Assembly (NCBI GenBank): GCA_947579605.1 | Contig: OX388317.1 | Coordinates: 16,883,384-16,947,383 of the forward strand | DNA from: Athripsodes cinereus | Taxonomy: Eukaryota; Arthropoda; Insecta; Trichoptera; Leptoceridae | DNA length: 64,000 bases | Direction of reading: 5' to 3' | In this document: piece by piece, positions 62,610-64,000 of the stretch | Layout of the letters: every line of letters starts with the position of its first letter | Numbering within the stretch: the first letter of the stretch is position 1 | Program-made: the position numbers and the translations under genes | Notes under the pieces: model-generated | Seen by the model: the letters and a program-made list of their open reading frames with translations, nothing else | Told to the model about the DNA's origin: nothing | Databases searched by the model: none

Positions 62610-62800
62610 GAGTGTCTTGTAAAAGGCAGGTGTTCGATAAAACAATGACATTTTTTATATTAAATTCAGCGATGAGGTTTGCGGCCCATGGTGAATGACT
62701 TAAATTTTCGTTGACAAGAAGAGGACTACTTGCATTTTTATTACATGCAGTCGATCTGCTGGCTACCCCATTTACAGGATATACCATGATGGTATAGTAT
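62610..62800 (+). repeat. Interspersed repeat family A (fullest copy)
   Basis: Reads TTGTAAAAGGCAGGTGTTCG, then AATTCAGCGATGAGGTTTGC, AAGAGGACTACTTGCATTTT, TATTACATGCAGTCGATCTG, CTGGCTACCCCATTTACAGG and ATATACCATGATGGTATAGT. The same order of words recurs through the window on both strands. I see no tRNA boxes, inverted ends or RT, so the class is open. Confidence 0.7.
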
Positions 62801-63317
62801 AAGTAGCAAATTTATTCTTTCTTTGATATGAAATATTGGTGTATTTTATCTAAGAAATTCTATGTATAGAGAAAATTCTAACACTTGTAATCTCCTGCTC
62901 ACTAAAGTGTACTGACCTTTTGTCTCTATAAAAAGAAGATTTCTCATTAAAGCATCCCCCTTGGGTAAGTCACTTGTTCACCTTTAAAGGCGTCTTTTTA
63001 AGCAGACACAAGAGAATTATTAATTACCATCCCCTTTTAGCAGTCGTCGAGGTAAATTCGATTAAGCTATTGGCAAATATCCTGAAACTACAGATACTAC
63101 TTCAAAGGCTTTTATAGTTGGCTTAGTCAACATTGACTGGTGAAGCAAACGGACAATCAGTTAGAAACAATAAACACTGCATCTGTCATCTCATGAAAAA
63201 GCATTTCATTTATCCTTTGGACAATCAGTGTTAGAATAGCTTTGATTTTGTAACCTACATAGGTATATTACAAGTACCCAAGTAAATCTCTATATTATAT
63301 ATTTTTTAAAATAAATA

Positions 63318-63540
63318 ACATAACATGCATATACAATTCACACAGATCGAGCTAGTCCCAAATTAAGATGAATCTTGCATCATGGGTACCAACACGACGA
63401 TACATATACATATACACGTTACACCCAGACCCAGGACAATTTGAAAAAGGTCATTCTTCATTTTGCCCTGACCGGGAATCGAACCCGGGACCTCGTGACT
63501 CAAAGCCAAGAGCGTTACCTCCGCGCCACACGGGCCGCCA
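63318..63540 (-). mobile_element. tRNA-derived SINE, type 2
   Basis: Reverse-strand copy: ACACAGATCGAGCTAGTCCC, then CAACACGACGATACATATAC, CCCAGGACAATTTGAAAAAG, B-box as GGAATCGAACC, A-box as CTCCGCGCCACA. Well preserved. Confidence 0.85.
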
Positions 63541-64000
63541 ATTTTGTGTCTTGTACGAATAAAGTGACAGTTAACAAATTACACACCATTTTTTACTTCT
63601 TTTTAGCCAACTTCTGAACGTTTCTCTCCATCATTTATTTTGCTCTTCGATCCGTGGCCACTTGAATTCAGTTTATAGCAAGATATCAAACAATGAGACA
63701 TTACTTATTAAAACAGAATAACATGAAAAGCATAATAATGTACTACGTGTTTTTTTGGTTTAAATACTTAAAAACATGATTATGATTATTCCTTAATTTA
63801 CATAAGTTAGACTGTTAGTATTAACTTTTTTCAAGTTTTTTCTTCAGACGTTTTCTTTCACAATACCTGCAAGAATGCTCATTGCAGTATTCCTGAAGGA
63901 TTTCACTAGTTTCTGTAGTGTTTGTAACAAACTCGCTATGTATATAATATATAGATACTAATCTCCTACCCGGCAGAAGCTACTCATGCACATAGTTCTA

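Overview
This is an AT-rich (about 70% A+T by eye) eukaryotic window, almost certainly from an insect. The evidence is two spliced housekeeping-type genes with GT-AG introns, and a dense load of arthropod-type mobile elements (tRNA-derived SINEs, truncated LINE tails, TTAA-flanked piggyBac-like elements, a Helitron with a CTAGT end, many short inverted-repeat elements). The frequent short TAGGTACCTAC-like words are common in Hemiptera and Lepidoptera; I cannot settle the order from sequence alone. There is no bacterial-style operon, rRNA gene, functional tRNA gene or CRISPR array.

Three protein-coding genes can be assembled, all in the central 20 kb. (1) 22934-26987, plus strand: the RNA polymerase I small subunit Polr1H/RPA12 (124 aa, three exons, both zinc ribbons and the acidic cleavage hairpin present). 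Its 3.6 kb second intron is packed with a 30-bp-TIR MITE, a 5'-truncated CR1/L2-like LINE with a 472-codon open frame, and a 1.3 kb piggyBac-like element. (2) 31853-28324, minus strand, convergent with the first: an HP1/CBX-type heterochromatin protein (423 aa, six exons) with chromodomain and chromoshadow domain, an unusual 110-residue acidic N-terminal extension and a tail of about 20 tetrapeptide repeats. (3) 39092-42245, plus strand: a 577-aa secreted protein of unknown function (three exons, signal peptide, several dibasic sites), with a Helitron in its first intron and an interspersed repeat starting just after its second donor site.

Elsewhere, 0-22.8 kb and 42.4-64 kb are gene-poor. 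They hold remnants of at least five LINE ORF2 tails, at least four SINE groups, a repeat family with a dozen or more copies ('family A', GAGAGGAC...TTTGCATGTTTATTA), several MITEs and three large foldback palindromes. Two isolated exon-like stretches (55147-55248 and about 57482-57682, plus strand) may be terminal exons of genes whose other exons I could not find.

The most unusual features are the repeat-tailed HP1 protein, the uncharacterised secreted precursor whose intron retention would add a hydrophobic C-terminus, two TTAA elements that each carry three copies of their own palindrome, and two foldback hairpins that look like members of one family.
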